From NCBI RefSeq assembly GCF_902806685.2, contig NC_048545.1, positions 1,699,001 through 1,763,000 of the forward strand: a DNA stretch of 64,000 bases, given 5' to 3'. Positions 30,401 through 42,274 of this stretch are shown here, piece after piece (the first letter of the stretch is position 1; every line of letters starts with the position of its first letter). A program made the position numbers and the translations under genes. This DNA is from Maniola hyperantus (lineage: Eukaryota > Arthropoda > Insecta > Lepidoptera > Nymphalidae). Below the pieces are notes generated by a model. That model saw nothing but the letters and a program-made list of their open reading frames with translations, was not told the DNA's origin and did no database searches.

Positions 30401-30566
30401 CTGTACGGACAAAAATATTTTATTGTTAATACGGGAAAAGTTATAATTTTGATATCTCATACAATTTTGGCAGATCTACGCACACAAATAAGCGAGTAGT
30501 GTGGTAGTATGACGCTCTTTTTGGGTAAGCGCATTTCAATTTTAGACCGCAAGATGCACGACAGGT

Positions 30567-30723
30567 ATAAGCCGACGGAAATATCTGTGAACCTGGCTTA
30601 GTGACGTCATGCAACACGTTCGCGTCGGCACCGGTACTGGATAGGCGAAAACGGGCGAGCTGCGGGGAAGCGCGAGGGGAAGCGCATTACAGCGAGGTGC
30701 GCAGATATTTTCGCCACGTTATA
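30567..30723. mobile_element. MITE family L, copy 2
   Basis: gtataagccgacggaaatatctg to gatattttcgccacgttat; same orientation as copy 1, 167 bp upstream of the same exon. Contains a short internal duplication (gggaagcgcgaggggaagcgc). Confidence 0.75.
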
Positions 30724-30984
30724 CAATGAAATATTTAGGGAAATAAAGTTAAACAAACATCTTAGCGCACCAAATTAAAATAACATATATTTTAAGTTCT
30801 TCTCTTAAGAATGGGGAAGTCAACCCACTGTTATATAAAGTGTTCACTAGTACAGGGGTTGTCACGCGGCTTATTCACATGTTATTAGTAACTAATAACT
30901 ATGTAACATTGTTACGGGCATATATTGTTAAAATTTAAGATTTAAATAAATTTTATTTTATTATTATTATTATAAATAAATAAA

Positions 30985-31075
30985 AATAAAAATCTTTTTT
31001 ATTCGTATAAACTTTTACAAGTACTTACGAATAGTCGGATGCATCTACTACTGGTTCGGAATGCCTCCGATTATT
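30985..31075 (-). mobile_element. LINE 3' end fragment
   Basis: Antisense of the 38340-38470 type: ttttttattcgtataaac to actggttcggaatgcctcc. Confidence 0.55.
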
Positions 31076-31170
31076 ATATCGTGACCGATAGATATCCACC
31101 ACAAAGTCCACATGTCAGCCAAATCCGTCCAGTAGTTTTTGCGTGAAAGAGTAACAAACATACTGACACA

Positions 31171-31315
31171 CAGTGGCGTGCACAGAGTTTGAAGCCAGGG
31201 TAGGCATTAGTTAAGTAGTCGAACCTGTTTACTGGCAGGTCATAATGAACAATATGCATTGAGCTACAACTGAGGTAAGCAGTGCATTTATGCCTCCATG
31301 ACCTGCACGCCACTG
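31171..31315. mobile_element. hAT-type MITE K, copy 1
   Basis: Ends CAGTGGCGTGCA / TGCACGCCACTG with a perfect 8-bp target duplication CTGACACA (31163-31170 and 31316-31323). Eight-base duplications and CAGxG ends are hAT hallmarks. No ORF. Confidence 0.9.
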
Positions 31316-31572
31316 CTGACACACATACATACACACCAACTTTCGCCTATTAGTGTTATAATAATTGATGACATATTGTAACCCTGTCAAGTATTATTAA
31401 CTACATTAATTATTTATTATTGTCATAATATTATCAATAATTGCTATAGCTAGTAAATAATTTATGTCATCATAAGTAATTTAATTTTAATAATTATAAG
31501 CATCGGAATTTAGTTGCAATAAATAATTATTATTTCATCATAATATCATAGACATTATAATATTATAATATA

Positions 31573-32016
31573 AAAACCGGCCAAGTGCGAAACAGGTTCG
31601 CGCACCGAGGGTTCCGTATGACAGAGGTATTTTTTCGACATTTTGCACGATAATTCAAAAACTATGATGCATAAAAATAAATGAAAATCTGTTTTAGAAT
31701 GCACAGGTAAAGCCCTTTCATATGATACCCCACTTGATATAGTTATCTTAGTTCGAAAATTTAAAATACTAATTATTAGTTTATGACCACAATTTTTTTT
31801 TTGTGTGATGTGACCACAAATTCACAGTTTTCAGATTTTTCCCCTAAAGCCAGCTATAAGATCTACCTATCTGCCAAATTTCATGATTCTAGGTCAATGG
31901 AAAGTACCCTGTAGGTTTCTTGACAGACCGACAGACAGACAATCAGACAGACAGGCAGACAACAAAGTGATCCTATAAGGGTTCCGTTTTGCCTTTTGAG
32001 GTACGGAACCCTAAAA
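31573..32016 (+). repeat. Rep-A copy 4
   Basis: Full-length; followed by an antisense Rep-C-like tail (32018-32150). Confidence 0.85.
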
Positions 32017-32017
32017 A

Positions 32018-32150
32018 ATAGCCTATGTACTTCCCCGGGATGCAAGCTATCCCTGTACCAAATTTCGTCAAAATCGGTTGAACGGTTGAGCCGTCAAAAG
32101 CTAGCAGACAAACACACTTTCGCATTTGTAATATTAGTATGGAGTATGGA
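32018..32150 (-). repeat. Rep-C-like copy, partial
   Basis: agcctatgtacttccccgggatgcaagctat to cacactttcgcatttgtaatatta. Confidence 0.6.
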
Positions 32151-32176
32151 TGGATTATGAAAGTATCAATTAATTT

Positions 32177-32360
32177 GAGCCTCAATAGCTCAATCGGTAT
32201 AGGAGTGGACTGAAAACCGAAAGGTCGACGGTTCAAATCCCGCGCGTTGCACTATTGTCGTACCTTCTCCTAGCACAAGCCTGACGCTTAATTGGAGAGG
32301 AAAGGGGAATATTAGTCATTTAATTTGGCTAATATTCTTTCAAAAAAAAAAAAAAAAATT
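32177..32360 (+). mobile_element. SINE-D copy
   Basis: gagcctcaatagctcaatcgg, B box gacggttcaaatccc, A-rich tail of about 15 residues. Confidence 0.85.
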
Positions 32361-32570
32361 ACCTAAAATGGGAAAATATAAGTATATTTTTAGAGTAAAC
32401 GCTTACAAAGAGATCCAGGGACCGACAGCTACGCCCGGGCGTATTATCTTTCGCTCGGGCCGACACGTGTCGGGCAACGGGTCGTTGATACCAACAACCA
32501 AAAGCCCGGGTTTTCTGTATTTACGTAACCTAGCTTTACATAATATTGTTTACTTTATGATTTCATACAG

Positions 32571-33005
32571 AAAAACCGGCCAAGTGCGAGTCAGGCTCGC
32601 GCAATGAGGGTTCCGTACAACAGTCGTATTTTTTCGACATTTTGCATGACAATTCAAAAACTATGATGCATAAAAAATAAAAATAAATAAAAATCTGTTT
32701 AAGAATGTACAGGTGAAGACCTTTCATATGATACCCCACTTGATATAGTCACTCACTTCGAAAGTTGAAAATACTAATTATTAGTTCATGACCACAATTT
32801 AATTTTTTTTGTGTGATCTTACCCTAAGTTCGCGGTTTTCCGATTTTTGCCCAAATGTCAGCTATAAGATCTACCTACCTGCCAAATTTCATGATTCTAG
32901 GTCAACGGGAAGTACCCTGTAGGTTTCTTGACAGACAGACAGACATACAACAAAGTGATCCTATAAGGGTTCCGTTTTTCCTTTTGAAGTACGGAACCCT
33001 AAAAA
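32571..33005 (+). repeat. Rep-A copy 5
   Basis: Full-length. Confidence 0.85.
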
Positions 33006-33221
33006 CTGGATGATACCCGCGACTTCATCCGCATGGGTACTTATATCTTTCAAAAATCTTGGGGTGGATTTTTACGGGATAATAAGTAGTCTATAATGCA
33101 AGGTATATACTTATTCGATCTCCATTTAAATTCCAGCCAAACCCGTCCAGTACTTTTTGCGTGAATGAGTAAAAACATACACACACACGCAAAACCCTCT
33201 TTTCGTGCCGATTCCATCACA

Positions 33222-33450
33222 AAAAAATTAAAGCACAAATAATAATTAGTATTTTCAATTTTCAAAATAAGATAACTATACCTACCACGTGGGATATCAT
33301 ATGAAAGGGCGTTACATGTACATTCTAAAACAGATTTTTATTTATTTTTAGGCATAATAGTTTTTGATTTATCGTTCAAGATGTCGATAAAATACGATTG
33401 TAGTACGGAACCCTCAGTGCGCGAGTCTGACTCGCACTTGGCCGGTTTTT
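33222..33450 (-). repeat. Rep-A copy, 5' part only
   Basis: Antisense; begins in the middle (acaaaaaaattaaagcac) and ends cgcacttggccggttttt. Confidence 0.75.
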
Positions 33451-33876
33451 AATTTTAATAAGAAACGTCTCGGAAAATGCATAACAGAATGCCACCCTAC
33501 TTCAGAGGCCTATATTTTATTAATTCAATATACATTTAGGTACTTTATAATATTTAAAATGACGCATAAAATAAGGTCATTGTTCCGATTACATTACAAT
33601 ACAGGATTACGATATTCAAGGACAAAATAATAATAATGATTACAAACAACAAAATTGGCTTATTGCGCGCCAATAATTCGGCTTTGTGGCTTTATAGTAA
33701 CTGTGCAAAGCGTATACAGACGTGCCAACATGTCGGGTGCCGACATGTTCCAATCCAGTATGTTGTGTAAAAAGTTATAAACTTTCACAGCTACAAAGTC
33801 TCAATAATTCTTTTTATTACTTGCCACCTCTTGCCACTTGTATTGCACAATTTCAAAAACCTTAATAGGTAATTAT

Positions 33877-34257
33877 AAAAAACCGGCCAAATGCGAGTCG
33901 AGCTCGCGCAACGAGGGTTCCGTACTGCAGTCGTATTTCGACATTTTGCACGTTAATTCAAAACTATGATGCATAAAAATAAATAAAAATCTGTTTGAGA
34001 ATGCACAGAAGAAGACCTTTCATATGATACCCCACTTGATGTAGTTATCTTACTTCAAAAGTTGAAAATACTAATTACAATTTAATTTTTTTTGTGTGAT
34101 GCGATGTAACCACAAATTCACGGTTTTCAGATTTTTCGCCGAATGTCTGCTATAAGACCTACCTATCTACCAAATTTCATGATTCTAGGTCAGCGGGAAG
34201 TACCCTGTAGGTTTCTTGACAGACCGACAGACAGACAGACATCAACAAAGTGATCCT
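33877..34257 (+). repeat. Rep-A copy 6, 3' truncated
   Basis: Starts aaaaccggccaaatgcg and stops at aacaaagtgatcctatgag. Confidence 0.8.
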
Positions 34258-34730
34258 ATGAGCGAAAAACAGACGGATGTCGACCTATGTAGGTTGTTCA
34301 AAGTTGGCATGTCTATAGATATTATAGTTTATGGTTAGTATAGTTCTATAGGTAGTACCGAAAATCGTCACAGCTTGGGGGGCGTTTGGGATACTACTGC
34401 GCAGGTCAAGGTTACATCACCCGTCCTGCTCACACCCAACTGGAATATACATCCATCTCTGTCTACACGTAGCCCACGTGATTACGGCGTCCGTTTTCAG
34501 TGTGTCACCGTACCGCTCGTCATTATTGGCCAATGCTAACGAGAAAAGACAGTGGAGACTGTAGAGATCAGCCGGTATCGATATAATATCGATATCTATT
34601 TGGTGTCGATAAATAATTTCGTTCCGATACTACCGAAATAGATACTTAAAATATTAAATAAGTAGGTAGTAATACAGAACAATCGTAAATTAAGTTAATG
34701 TCAAAATCAATAGTTTTAGTTAGCAATTAT
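34258..34730. other. Unassigned stretch
   Basis: No repeat partner seen. Holds a small AT palindrome (atcgatataatatcgat, about 34580). No supported coding. Confidence 0.3.
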
Positions 34731-34732
34731 GA

Positions 34733-34907
34733 AGCCTCAATAGCTCAACCGGTAAAGGAGTGGACTGAAAACCGAAAGGTCGACGGTTCAAACCCCGCCC
34801 GTTGCACTATTGTCGTACCTACTCCTAGCACAAGCCTGACGCTTAGTTGGAGAGGAAAGGGGAATATTAGTCATTTAACATGGCTAATATTCTTTAAAAA
34901 AAAAAAA
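34733..34907 (+). mobile_element. SINE-D copy, best preserved
   Basis: tRNA-derived SINE: A box tagctcaaccggtaaagg, B box gacggttcaaacccc, body cactattgtcgtacctactcc, A tail. Defines the family consensus here. Confidence 0.88.
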
Positions 34908-35582
34908 TTGTAACTACCTAGTAGGGTCAATTTAATGTCCGGTAGAGTCAGCCAATGATTAGACTTTGTCTGCGTGGATTTAGGTTTTTAAACAAAAACT
35001 TCATAAATCTTTTTATGACGGACAGACTGATCAGGAGAAGCCCCTGTCATATGCTTCCATAGCTCACTCTGCTTCCCTTAGAGTATTTAAACTAATAGAG
35101 AGAAAAGGCACAGAAAATGGCGGCGCTTGTTCATAGTATCAGCTAATCAGCTGTCATAACAAAAGATTAGGTTATTTATTTACAAGAAAAACAAGTACTT
35201 GCACTGGCATAGCAAATGGCGGATTGTGCCGAAACCCTGTCTTTATAGTTATATTGAAATGTAGTGTTGTTTCTTACACACTTATGAAAATTTTGATAAC
35301 CTTGAGCTAGTTTCCGATCCGCTATTTTCTATAGGACATTAGAGCAACTCTTTATATCTTTATGCTGCTTCACACAAACAATTCTGTCAGTTTAGCAGAT
35401 CTACTATTCAATATAGTCAAAGCGATACCGGTTAGTTCTTTTAATTTAATCGATATTTTCCGAATCCGCGAATCTCTAGCCGGCTCTAGCCGTGTGTGCT
35501 TTGGGAAACGTTTCCAACCTTGCATGTGTGACACACGCACACACAGTTCTCGTGTAATTACGATGTTATTGTGATGCATTAG

Positions 35583-36013
35583 GCAGTGGTCCGACCGCCG
35601 CAAGAAAACGACTAACTATCGGCGATTTTCTCTCTCAAGAAACCCACAATAAATTTACATTCCGTGTACACGAAAGAGATGTATATATCAAAAGTTGCTC
35701 TCTGACTAATCACACTGTCGGCGACGACTCGCTTTACTAGTTTTGTGGCTGAGCGACGAGCTTTAAAAAATAAACTCGCTCAGCGATATTCGTTCAGCGA
35801 TGCTCGCTCGCTTGATCACATGAGGTTTGCACAGGACTGAGCGACTGCGAGCGAATGGCGCGAGTAATCGCTCGTCGCACTTACGAACTCGCTTATAGCC
35901 CGGCGACAAAACTATCGAAACTACACACTCGCTTCCCGCTGATCGCCAACTCGTTTATAGTTTCTAGTTCTACTCGTTTCTCGTTCATCGTCGGCGGTCA
36001 GACCACTGCCCTA
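35583..36013. mobile_element. 430-bp inverted-repeat element with TA flanks
   Basis: Ends GGCAGTGGTCCGACCGCCG / CGGCGGTCAGACCACTGCC(C) flanked by TA on both sides. The interior has repeated gctcgctcag / actgagcgac blocks. Tc1/mariner-like duplication; no transposase. Confidence 0.75.
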
Positions 36014-36272
36014 TCACGAACGTACGTATACAGTACATACATATACACACAGCCTCGCATCTGTAGTATTTGGGGGAATGCGGAAGACTTTATTTATTCT
36101 GTAGCACTGAAGAATGAAAATGAAGAGTAATTTTTCAGCCATTTTACTTTGGTAGTATTTCTCCATTTCTCAGCCTTGAGTGTGTTGGTGTCGTAAACAC
36201 CGGTTTTGTTCAACTGTTCAGTGGAGTTGACGGAAATCTGTTGTTATAGGTATTGGACGAACGTAATGGATT

Positions 36273-36530
36273 AAGAGCCAATGAGGGCCAGACTTTCGTT
36301 ATTTTATAAAAGTTTCTCTTCATAAATCTTTCTTCATAATCTTTTTTCATAAAGTTTTTTTTTTATATTTCCTTCAGAATAGTAGGTAAGTATTAGAAAT
36401 CACGTCATGCATTGCCAGACGCTTAAGTATCGTGGCAGGGGGTTGCCTAATTTAATAATCGCTGATAGTTTCTCCGTGTGTTGGGTTGGAGACAATGTGC
36501 AGAGAAACAGCTTTCAGCTTTTATAAAATA
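36273..36530. mobile_element. Element X copy, cut by Rep-B
   Basis: ttaagagccaatgagggccag...cgttattttataaaag at the left and cagagaaacagctttcagcttttataaaata at the right; Rep-B starts inside the right arm at 36531. Confidence 0.6.
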
Positions 36531-36672
36531 ACTAGCTTATGCTCGCAACCTCGTTCGCGTGGACTACACAAATTTCAAACCCCTATTTCACCCCCTTACC
36601 TCATAATAGCTATCTGCATGCCAAATTTCAGCCCGATCCATCCAGTAGTTTGAGCTGTGCGTCGATATATCA
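36531..36672 (-). repeat. Rep-B copy 11, internally deleted
   Basis: actagcttatgctcgcaacc to gcgtcgatatatcag with about 50 bp missing from the centre. Confidence 0.7.
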
Positions 36673-36972
36673 GATTATAGTACAGTCAAATAGTCAGTAG
36701 TACAGTATCAGTCGATAGATACAAGAAATCCTTCATAACATCCAGCCCTCCATTCACAATACTAATGTAGCTATAAGCATTTCCCCATTTTTCTTCCCTT
36801 GCACAAGTACTTGTGATCTCCACAAAGCAATTTTTTACGCGAAGGGTAACCTGCAACCCTCAAATTTAACCCCAAATACGACCATTCTTAAATCTTATTC
36901 AATCTATCAAAATGGAAAATATGGAAAATGGCAAAATAATTATATTAATAAGTAGGCTTATAACTAGGTAAA

Positions 36973-37123
36973 GTACGCGACAGTTCGAGATAGCAATCAG
37001 GGTATACGGCGGGCGGGGGGACGTCTCCCATACCCGCACGTTATCCGCACTGGGTAAGCGCGAGGGCTGTGCGGGTATGCGAGGCGTCTCCATCCCGATA
37101 GCCATCTCAACCTGTCGCGTACT
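36973..37123. mobile_element. MITE family I, copy 3
   Basis: gtacgcgacagttcgagatagcaatc to gccatctcaacctgtcgcgtac, with a GC-rich hairpin core. Confidence 0.8.
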
Positions 37124-37187
37124 ACTGGTACTTTTTACTGGCCTAGCCATTTAGCTGCGGCCAACCACTTAGCACGGCCTAATCTCA

Positions 37188-37410
37188 GAATGAAAAGGGA
37201 CTGTTGTTTAGGCCATAGCCCACCACGCTGGCCAAGTGCAGATTGGTAGACGAGAACGCTATCACATATCGGCAGGTTTTCTCACGTTACTTTCCTTCAC
37301 AGTTATTAAGCAACTAAGAAAATATGTTTTATTGTTTAACCTCCAAAAAGTTAGAGGCGGAAGCCCGGGACTCCCAAAATGAGAGGCCGAGGTCTACCAT
37401 GAGGCTATCG
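37188..37410 (-). mobile_element. SINE-E copy
   Basis: ctcagaatgaaaagggactg to gaggctatcgcga; diverged. Confidence 0.55.
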
Positions 37411-37430
37411 CGAGTTTATTTTATCGGTAA

Positions 37431-37620
37431 ACTAGCTGGTTCCCGCGAATTCACCCGCGTGGATTGTGGTTTCTAAGAATCCCGAGAAAACGCTTTGATT
37501 TTGAGGGATAAAAAGTAGCCTGTCACTCTCCAGGTCTTTGCAAAAGATCACGTCGATCCTTAGCTACGTTGAGGCGTGATTGAAGGACAAACCAACAAAC
37601 AAACACACATGTTATACATA
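37431..37620 (-). repeat. Rep-C copy
   Basis: actagctggttcccgcgaattc to accaacaaacaaacacacatg. Confidence 0.7.
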
Positions 37621-38239
37621 GTTATACAAGACATATGGGTAGTGATATGAAAATTAGAATAACACCGCAGTGCGGAAATGACTCGCAATAATTCTAATAC
37701 AATGACATGCAAATTCAGTGAGATGAGAATGAATTCAGATATTCTTACTACGCAGATTATTCTGATCTGTCTTTTATCATGCCGGGCGGTTGATGAATGG
37801 CCCGACTTGAGTAATTTGCTGTAACATTTACATAACAATAACTATAATAAAATATAGAGAAAGGGCCGAAGTCCGAGGTTCGAATCGAGCACAGGCACAT
37901 TGTAACATTGGCACCAGTTTCTTTTGCGTTTTGAAAAGTAACCGCCGAGTTTCATTCCGGCTCTTCTCACTGGAACCTACTTTCTGACTCGGTAGTAGAG
38001 CCACAATTTTCGAATTTCCGAAAAAAAAAAATTAAAAAAAAAAAAAAAAAAAAACCTGTAATTCGACCATAAATCACGATCATATTTTGTTAGTAATAAC
38101 ACACGCCTTAAAAACTAATGTTAGTCTATCTTATAACTATTTACCTAATTAAATACCTGCCTGATTAGTCAGCACGTGTACCATATGACAATGGTTCAGG
38201 TACCTACTGACAATTAACCTGTCAGAAAATGCCCTCAGG

Positions 38240-38565
38240 ATGCCATTTGGATTTGACCTGCAGCTCGTTCCAGCAACGCACAAGACTGCAAATACTATTT
38301 TATACATGGCATAATCTTGTACCTATATCAAATATTTGAAAAGAGCAACCGCCGAGTTTCTTGCTGGTTCTTCTCGGCAGGAAAGGCATTCCGAACCAGT
38401 GGTAGATGCATCCGAGTATTCGTAAGCACTTGTAAAAGTTTATACGAATAAAAAAAATTCATTTCGTTTCATTTCATTTTCATTTCATTTCATTTTCATT
38501 TCATTTCATTTTCATTTCATTTCATTTTCATTTCATTTCATTTTCATTTCATTTCATTGGAGCTA
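38240..38565 (+). mobile_element. Non-LTR retrotransposon 3' end with (TTTCA)n tail
   Basis: ttgacctgcagctcgttccagc, aaccgccgagtttcttgctggttc, gcattccgaaccagtggtag, then tttatacgaataaaaaaa and about 100 bp of tttcatttcatttt repeats. A similar 3' end is at 57370-57597. Confidence 0.75.
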
Positions 38566-38898
38566 GCCCGTACCCTGCGCACCAGGGATGTGCACCGTTT
38601 ACGCATGGTAAGAAATCGATCTTCATCAAAGATTAAGATTAGCTTTGAAACGGTAAATGTTTGGAACCTGTTGGGAGCCCTTGTTTTGGAAGTTAAGTAA
38701 ATAAATTATTTAGTCGCCTCCCCACCCACGACACCCTCACGTGTTGGGCTGGGGGGAGGGGGGGGGGGAAGCGGAAATTCAAGTTATGTAATGCTGGAGC
38801 ACAAACTTCGTGGGAGCTGATGGTTGAAAATTAATACTAATAATAAAACAATCCTAAAACAAAGAAGTACTTACATGATCATTTCTAAATCAGTACTT

Positions 38899-39206
38899 TT
38901 ATTATAAATGCGAAAGTGTGTTTGTTTCTTGGTTTATTGGTTTGTCCTTCAATCACGTCGCAACGGATTGACGTAATTTTTTGCATGAGTATAGTCAAAG
39001 ACCTGGAGAGTGGCATAGGTTACTTTTTATCCCGGAAAACCAAAGAGTACCCACGGGATTTTTTTTAAAAAGAATATTAGGCATGTTAAATGACTAATAT
39101 TCCCCTTTCCTCTCCAACTAAGCGTCAAACTTGTGCTAGGACTAGGTACGACAATAGTGTAACGGGCGGGGTTTGAACCGGCTACCTTTCGGTTCTCAGT
39201 CCACTT
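38899..39206. mobile_element. Rep-C (+) joined to SINE-D (-)
   Basis: Rep-C runs from 38899 to about 39062 (ttataaatgcgaaagtgtg to cacgggatttttt); an antisense SINE-D follows to 39206 (ggggtttgaaccggctaccttt). The end of the Rep-C is not seen again. Confidence 0.65.
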
Positions 39207-39800
39207 CTCACAGCAGTAGCTGTGAATTTTTTCACGTTCCCATATACTACCATTTGGCTGATAGGGGGGAGGGGGGGGAGGACGGACGGACAGACGGACG
39301 GATATGGCGAAACTATAAGGGTTCCTTGTTTACTACGGAACCCTAAAATGAAAAGGCAAACACGTAAAAAAGAAAAACCAATATGAACAACAAAAGAACT
39401 CGCTTCTCGTATTTATCGGTCGCAAGTGTATAATATAATATTGTATTGAGATATTGCTATTTGTATAATTAGCAAAAACTGCCTGTTCCGATATTAGTTT
39501 GTTTTGGACTCATATCCAGTATTAAGTTGTTTCGCAGTTTAACAAAACGCCAGTGGGGTAGTTGACTATAAATATCGCTAACCAAAATTAAATTGTTATA
39601 TTTATATTTGTGTTATCTCTGCACTTTACTAGTTCCCTACAACAAAGAAAGGCTCGGTGGGCGCATGATCGCTATGTTTTCTAATTTAATTTCGGATGTT
39701 TTTTGGAAAACATTTTCTAATTGAATTTTGAATGTTTTAAAAAAACATATTTGTGATTGGTTGGGGAGTCAAAATGGTTAACGGCCACTGATTTTGTCTC

Positions 39801-40093
39801 AAAGCTGTGGTAGCCTAGTGGTTAGGACATCCGCCTTCCAATCAGAGGTCGGGGTTCTATCCCGGGCACGCACCTCTTAACTTTTCGGAGTTATATGCGT
39901 TTTTAAGTAATTAAAATATCACTTGCTTTAACGGTGAAGGAAAACATCGTCAGGAAACCTGCATGTCTGAGAGTTCTCCATAATGTTCTCAAATGTGTGT
40001 GAAGTCTGCCAATCCGCACTTGACCAGCGTGGTAGACTATGGCCAAAACCCTTCTGTAGTGAGCCGGTGATGGGGTGATCATGATGATGACTG
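39801..40093 (+). mobile_element. SINE-E copy, full-length
   Basis: tRNA-like head: agctgtggtagcctagtggtt (A box), aggtcggggttctatcccggg (B box), then the body to a tgatcatgatgatga end. Defines family E here. Confidence 0.85.
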
Positions 40094-40447
40094 ATTTTGT
40101 CTCCATCATTTTTATGGGGTAGCGTGACAGTGAGAGCGCTATTATAACTTCTTTCCGCGGATAGGGTATAGTATGCTCGCCGCAAGAACATAGTTTCTCA
40201 ACTGCATATTAGCTAAACAGCGTGTGTACCACAGTGACAGCTGGTGGCAGTAAGAACTACTAAGGAAGAAAAGATTAATGTTGGTCCTTGTGAGTTGGGC
40301 ACGATATGCTATCTCTATGGGGGGGGGGGGGGGGGGTGTGTTTCTACGCCTTCCTTGAGAACTCACCAAAGACAACATTTTACGGGGGAATTACTTCAAC
40401 GTTAGCTGAAGTGTACGTATTTCCTTACTTTTAGAGTTCCGTAATAA

Positions 40448-40607
40448 GGGTGCCTGTCCACTGAAGCGGAGCGGAGCGGAGATTTGTATAATTGACCAAT
40501 TAGAGTTTTGTCAGATCACGGAATAAAATGATGACGTTATTTACAGACAATCTGATTGGTCTGCTCATCACATCTCCGCTCCACTCCGCTTCAGTCGACA
40601 GGCACCC
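40448..40607. mobile_element. PIF/Harbinger-like MITE
   Basis: Ends GGGTGCCTGTCCACTGAAGC / GCTTCAGTCGACAGGCACCC, 160 bp, flanked by the 3-bp duplication TAA (40445-40447, 40608-40610), as for Harbinger elements. The arms contain ggagcggagcggag runs. Confidence 0.8.
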
Positions 40608-40625
40608 TAAAGCAAGGAACCCTTA

Positions 40626-40723
40626 GGGCGTTTGTGCACTCATCCGTGATGTACGTATTTGTATGACGGCCACTTCGTTGAATCACGGATACGAACCGAA
40701 TACGGACGAGTGCACAAACGCCC
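40626..40723. mobile_element. 98-bp MITE
   Basis: Near-perfect ends GGGCGTTTGTGCACTCATCCGTG / ACGGACGAGTGCACAAACGCCC, 18 bp from the previous MITE. Confidence 0.75.
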
Positions 40724-40873
40724 TGGGCGGTTACGCTCTCCTCCAATCCGAGTCAGTGAAAATACGTTCCGACGTAGTCACAGAACTATTTGTATGGTAG
40801 CTTACACACTACATCAGACTTCCATCATTCGTGAGAATTTTATTGAAAATTACAGTTTTATTATAAGTATTGA

Positions 40874-41033
40874 TAGGGGTTGAATTTTCAAAAAGCCTTT
40901 CTTAGCGGATGCCTACGTCATAATAGCTATGTGCATGCCAAATTTCAGCCCGATCCGTCCAGTATTTGAGCGGTGCGTTGATAGATCAGTCAGTCAGTCA
41001 GTCACCTTTTCCTTATAATTATAGATTTAGATT
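40874..41033 (-). repeat. Rep-B copy 12, truncated
   Basis: Starts at ggggttgaattttcaaaaagcc; lacks the actagcttatgctcgcg end. Confidence 0.7.
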
Positions 41034-41094
41034 CATATTTTGCGAATTTGACCTGCAACACATACATTTTTAACAATGACTACAATCCTACCTA

Positions 41095-41237
41095 ATACGC
41101 GACAGGTCGAGATGGCAATCGGTGTTGGGACACCCCGCACACCCGCACAGCCCCCACGCTAATACGGTGCGGGCGAGCGCGGATGTGCGGGGCGTCCCCC
41201 CGCCTCATACCCCGATTGCTATCTTGACCTGTCGCGT
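41095..41237. mobile_element. MITE family I, copy 4
   Basis: atacgcgacaggtcgagatggcaatc to gctatcttgacctgtcgcgtat. It touches the next MITE with no spacer. Confidence 0.8.
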
Positions 41238-41406
41238 ATAATTCCCGCAAATTGCTATTGCTCTGGAACCATGTCTCATTAACATCGAAATTACGTAATT
41301 TTGACGTCAGCCGAAATAAAAATATACCAGCAGCTCGAAACTTCAATCTAGTGCTGACGTCACTGAAATGGCGGCCACGCGCATTAGCAATTTGCGGGAC
41401 TTATAC
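41238..41406. mobile_element. MITE family H, copy 4
   Basis: taattcccgcaaattgctattg to gcattagcaatttgcgggacttata, abutting MITE-I, so one inserted at the end (TATA) of the other. Confidence 0.8.
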
Positions 41407-41430
41407 TTTTTTCCTCTGTAAAATCTTTTT

Positions 41431-41550
41431 TCTCCAATTAAGCGTCAGGCTTGTGCTAGGAGTAGGTATGACAATAGTGCAACGGGCGGGGTTTGAATCG
41501 TCGACCTTTCGGTTTTCAGTCCACTCCTTTACCGGTTGAGCTATTGAGAC
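41431..41550 (-). mobile_element. SINE-D copy, tail truncated
   Basis: tctccaattaagcgtcaggc to accggttgagctattgagac. Confidence 0.75.
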
Positions 41551-41879
41551 TTACATAGGTACATAACTTTACATCTCATCCTACCACAAAATTATCTATT
41601 TGCACAACTGAATCACATAATATTATGCATTTACAATTCACACACACATACACACTCGCTGCATTCTTCCGCTCTCTGCAAAATGTCCACTTATTGATGT
41701 AGGTCAGTGTCTCCCTCTCACTCGCACTTGTGGGAGATCACCTCCTGTCCCGCTCGCACTGGGAGCCACGAGGAATTTATTGAGCCCCCACTTGGTCCGC
41801 CACTTGTGTTTAATATTCCTTTCTAACTTGTATTGCTGGAATGTCCACTTCACTTGTAGTACACCTACTATAGTACTTA

Positions 41880-42053
41880 ACTAGCTGCCGAACTTCGTAC
41901 CGCCTAACAGTCGATTCAAATTTTTAAATTTCTCTCCGTAAGAACCATCCTCGTACTTCAAGGAATATTATAAAAAAAGAATTAGCGAAATCGGTTCAGC
42001 TGTTTTCGAGATTCGCGATGAGCACCACATTTAGTGATTCATTTTTATATTAT
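41880..42053 (-). repeat. Interspersed repeat Y, copy 1
   Basis: actagctgccgaacttcgtacc, ctctccgtaagaaccatcctcgtacttc, gcgaaatcggttcagctgtt. Copy 2 at 42275-42470 with a Rep-B between them. Confidence 0.6.
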
Positions 42054-42274
42054 ACTAGCTTATGTTCGCGACTTCGTCCGCGTGGACTACACAAATTTCA
42101 AACCCCTATTTCACCCCTTTAGGGATTGAATTTTCATAAATCCTGTCCTAGCGGATGCCTACGTCATAATAGCTATCTGCATGCCAAATTTCAGCCCGAT
42201 CCGTCCAGTAGTTTGAGCTGTGCGTTGATAGATCAGTCAGTCACTTGGTCACCTTTTCCTTTTATATATTTAGA
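42054..42274 (-). repeat. Rep-B copy 13
   Basis: actagcttatgttcgcgacttcg to tcctttttatatatttagactag. Confidence 0.8.

Noticed and set aside
34741..34800. Possible tRNA gene
   Set aside because: A and B boxes are present, but there is no cloverleaf or 3' acceptor match, and several copies carry a common body and A tail; it is a tRNA-derived SINE.
38460..38560. TTTCA-rich tract as a regulatory array
   Set aside because: It follows a LINE 3' end and is its simple-sequence tail.
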